In this document: piece by piece, positions 61,069-64,000 of the stretch
How the letters are laid out: each line of letters opens with the position of its first letter
Position numbering within the stretch: position 1 is the stretch's first letter
NCBI GenBank assembly: GCA_039519185.1
Contig: CM076846.1
Span: 228,909,363 to 228,973,362 of the forward strand
Length of the DNA: 64,000 nucleotides
Reading direction: 5' to 3'
From: Astragalus membranaceus
Taxonomy: Eukaryota; Streptophyta; Magnoliopsida; Fabales; Fabaceae
Made by a program: the position numbers and the translations under genes
The notes under the pieces: generated by a model
Told to the model about the DNA's origin: nothing
Seen by the model: only the letters and a program-made list of their open reading frames with translations
Database searches by the model: none

Positions 61069-64000
61069 AGGGTTTGGGGTTTAGGGTTTGGGGTTTGGGG
61101 TTTGGGGTTTCGGGTTTAGGGTTTAGGGTTTAGGGTTTAGGGTTTAGGGTTTAGGGTTTAGGGTTTAGGGTTTAGGGTTTAGGGTTTAGGGTTTAGGGTT
61201 TAGGGTTTAGGGTTTAGGGTTTAGGGTTTAGGGTTTAGGGTTTAGGGTTTAGGGTTTAGGGTTTAGGGTTTAGGGTTTAGGGTTTAGGGTTTAGGGTTTA
61301 GGGTTTAGGGTTTAGGGTTTAGGGTTTAGGGTTTAGGGTTTAGGGTTTAGGGTTTAGGGTTTAGGGTTTAGGGTTTAGGGTTTAGGGTTTAGGGTTTAGG
61401 GTTTAGGGTTTAGGGTTTAGGGTTTAGGGTTTAGGGTTTAGGGTTTAGGGTTTAGGGTTTAGGGTTTAGGGTTTAGGGTTTAGGGTTTAGGGTTTAGGGT
61501 TTAGGGTTTAGGGTTTAGGGTTTAGGGTTTAGGGTTTAGGGTTTAGGGTTTAGGGTTTAGGGTTTAGGGTTTAGGGTTTAGGGTTTAGGGTTTAGGGTTT
61601 AGGGTTTAGGGTTTAGGGTTTAGGGTTTAGGGTTTAGGGTTTAGGGTTTAGGGTTTAGGGTTTAGGGTTTAGGGTTTAGGGTTTAGGGTTTAGGGTTTAG
61701 GGTTTAGGGTTTAGGGTTTAGGGTTTAGGGTTTAGGGTTTAGGGTTTAGGGTTTAGGGTTTAGGGTTTAGGGTTTAGGGTTTAGGGTTTAGGGTTTAGGG
61801 TTTAGGGTTTAGGGTTTAGGGTTTAGGGTTTAGGGTTTAGGGTTTAGGGTTTAGGGTTTAGGGTTTAGGGTTTAGGGTTTAGGGTTTAGGGTTTAGGGTT
61901 TAGGGTTTAGGGTTTAGGGTTTAGGGTTTAGGGTTTAGGGTTTAGGGTTTAGGGTTTAGGGTTTAGGGTTTAGGGTTTAGGGTTTAGGGTTTAGGGTTTA
62001 GGGTTTAGGGTTTAGGGTTTAGGGTTTAGGGTTTAGGGTTTAGGGTTTAGGGTTTAGGGTTTAGGGTTTAGGGTTTAGGGTTTAGGGTTTAGGGTTTAGG
62101 GTTTAGGGTTTAGGGTTTAGGGTTTAGGGTTTAGGGTTTAGGGTTTAGGGTTTAGGGTTTAGGGTTTAGGGTTTAGGGTTTAGGGTTTAGGGTTTAGGGT
62201 TTAGGGTTTAGGGTTTAGGGTTTAGGGTTTAGGGTTTAGGGTTTAGGGTTTAGGGTTTAGGGTTTAGGGTTTAGGGTTTAGGGTTTAGGGTTTAGGGTTT
62301 AGGGTTTAGGGTTTAGGGTTTAGGGTTTAGGGTTTAGGGTTTAGGGTTTAGGGTTTAGGGTTTAGGGTTTAGGGTTTAGGGTTTAGGGTTTAGGGTTTAG
62401 GGTTTAGGGTTTAGGGTTTAGGGTTTAGGGTTTAGGGTTTAGGGTTTAGGGTTTAGGGTTTAGGGTTTAGGGTTTAGGGTTTAGGGTTTAGGGTTTAGGG
62501 TTTAGGGTTTAGGGTTTAGGGTTTAGGGTTTAGGGTTTAGGGTTTAGGGTTTAGGGTTTAGGGTTTAGGGTTTAGGGTTTAGGGTTTAGGGTTTAGGGTT
62601 TAGGGTTTAGGGTTTAGGGTTTAGGGTTTAGGGTTTAGGGTTTAGGGTTTAGGGTTTAGGGTTTAGGGTTTAGGGTTTAGGGTTTAGGGTTTAGGGTTTA
62701 GGGTTTAGGGTTTAGGGTTTAGGGTTTAGGGTTTAGGGTTTAGGGTTTAGGGTTTAGGGTTTAGGGTTTAGGGTTTAGGGTTTAGGGTTTAGGGTTTAGG
62801 GTTTAGGGTTTAGGGTTTAGGGTTTAGGGTTTAGGGTTTAGGGTTTAGGGTTTAGGGTTTAGGGTTTAGGGTTTAGGGTTTAGGGTTTAGGGTTTAGGGT
62901 TTAGGGTTTAGGGTTTAGGGTTTAGGGTTTAGGGTTTAGGGTTTAGGGTTTAGGGTTTAGGGTTTAGGGTTTAGGGTTTAGGGTTTAGGGTTTAGGGTTT
63001 AGGGTTTAGGGTTTAGGGTTTAGGGTTTAGGGTTTAGGGTTTAGGGTTTAGGGTTTAGGGTTTAGGGTTTAGGGTTTAGGGTTTAGGGTTTAGGGTTTAG
63101 GGTTTAGGGTTTAGGGTTTAGGGTTTAGGGTTTAGGGTTTAGGGTTTAGGGTTTAGGGTTTAGGGTTTAGGGTTTAGGGTTTAGGGTTTAGGGTTTAGGG
63201 TTTAGGGTTTAGGGTTTAGGGTTTAGGGTTTAGGGTTTAGGGTTTAGGGTTTAGGGTTTAGGGTTTAGGGTTTAGGGTTTAGGGTTTAGGGTTTAGGGTT
63301 TAGGGTTTAGGGTTTAGGGTTTAGGGTTTAGGGTTTAGGGTTTAGGGTTTAGGGTTTAGGGTTTAGGGTTTAGGGTTTAGGGTTTAGGGTTTAGGGTTTA
63401 GGGTTTAGGGTTTAGGGTTTAGGGTTTAGGGTTTAGGGTTTAGGGTTTAGGGTTTAGGGTTTAGGGTTTAGGGTTTAGGGTTTAGGGTTTAGGGTTTAGG
63501 GTTTAGGGTTTAGGGTTTAGGGTTTAGGGTTTAGGGTTTAGGGTTTAGGGTTTAGGGTTTAGGGTTTAGGGTTTAGGGTTTAGGGTTTAGGGTTTAGGGT
63601 TTAGGGTTTAGGGTTTAGGGTTTAGGGTTTAGGGTTTAGGGTTTAGGGTTTAGGGTTTAGGGTTTAGGGTTTAGGGTTTAGGGTTTAGGGTTTAGGGTTT
63701 AGGGTTTAGGGTTTAGGGTTTAGGGTTTAGGGTTTAGGGTTTAGGGTTTAGGGTTTAGGGTTTAGGGTTTAGGGTTTAGGGTTTAGGGTTTAGGGTTTAG
63801 GGTTTAGGGTTTAGGGTTTAGGGTTTAGGGTTTAGGGTTTAGGGTTTAGGGTTTAGGGTTTAGGGTTTAGGGTTTAGGGTTTAGGGTTTAGGGTTTAGGG
63901 TTTAGGGTTTAGGGTTTAGGGTTTAGGGTTTAGGGTTTAGGGTTTAGGGTTTAGGGTTTAGGGTTTAGGGTTTAGGGTTTAGGGTTTAGGGTTTAGGGTT
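61069..64000 (+). repeat. Telomere, (TTTAGGG)n, right chromosome end
   Basis: About 2.93 kb, roughly 419 units, continuing to the window edge. Variants are confined to the innermost ~45 bp: TTTGGGG units (four) and one TTTCGGG among TTTAGGG; beyond ~61120 every unit read by eye is perfect. Orientation (G-rich strand toward the right edge) fits a real end, not an interstitial array. Confidence 0.98.

Overview
This window is the extreme right end of a plant chromosome, not an ordinary gene region. The last 2.9 kb (61069-64000) is an almost perfect TTTAGGG array. Its G-rich strand runs 5'->3' toward the window edge, as expected for a true chromosome terminus. The other ~61 kb consists almost entirely of LTR retrotransposons, with one DNA-transposon end and no recognisable intact host gene, rRNA or tRNA gene. 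The Arabidopsis-type telomere repeat together with Ogre/Tat, Athila, Tekay/Del and SIRE-like elements indicates an angiosperm. The large Ogre-like element (LTR about 4 kb) makes a legume, perhaps tribe Fabeae, the best guess, but that is inference.

Layout. 1-8930: 3' part of an Ogre/Tat element on the + strand, with broken pol, a 73-bp tandem repeat and a 3.97-kb 3' LTR. 8931-10976: 3' tail and 3' LTR of a Ty1/copia SIRE-like element; its promoter holds 13 AATCGATT palindromes phased at 2 or 3 helical turns. 10977-13536: unidentified intron-containing remnants followed by a CACTA-like terminus. 13537-14290: an array of 24-bp perfect palindromes.

14291-50187 is a four-level nest of elements. 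Host B is a - strand Tekay-like chromovirus. Its gag was split by A, an Athila-like + strand element (17126-48456, TSD GTCAC). A's 5' LTR was split by E, a Tekay-related non-autonomous element (17162-32478, TSD CTCCT). E's 5' LTR was split by G, a - strand Athila-like GAG-only element (18029-25236). Separately, A's 3' ORF was split by F, a - strand Tekay element (35926-44754, TSD CATTT) whose pol is nearly intact. F and E share LTR modules, so F-like elements are the plausible source of enzymes for E.

50188-54178: 3' part of a second Athila-like element, C (acidic ORF, 3' UTR, LTR). 54179-61068: a Retand/Tat element, D, with decayed pol. An antisense, spliced-looking gene in its 3' region encodes a Transposase_28-like protein, and its 5' end lies next to the telomere.

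The most unusual signals are not genes. (i) Several unrelated families each carry their own short interrupted palindrome, repeated through LTR, ORF and UTR: AGCGCTACAGCGCT in A, AGTGCTTCTGCACC in C, GGGCGCTAGGCGCCC in E and a related GGCGCC-rich cluster in F, AATCGATT in the SIRE LTR. (ii) Athila 3' regions contain conserved hairpins with an AGGA-type loop just before polypurine tracts. (iii) Tekay LTRs carry repeated UNCG-tetraloop hairpins, and F's 5' LTR breaks off right after one. (iv) E contains what looks like a decayed initiator tRNA-Met. (v) G is flanked by an exact 127-bp duplication instead of a 5-bp TSD, with extra bases at one end that match its own primer-binding-site spacer.
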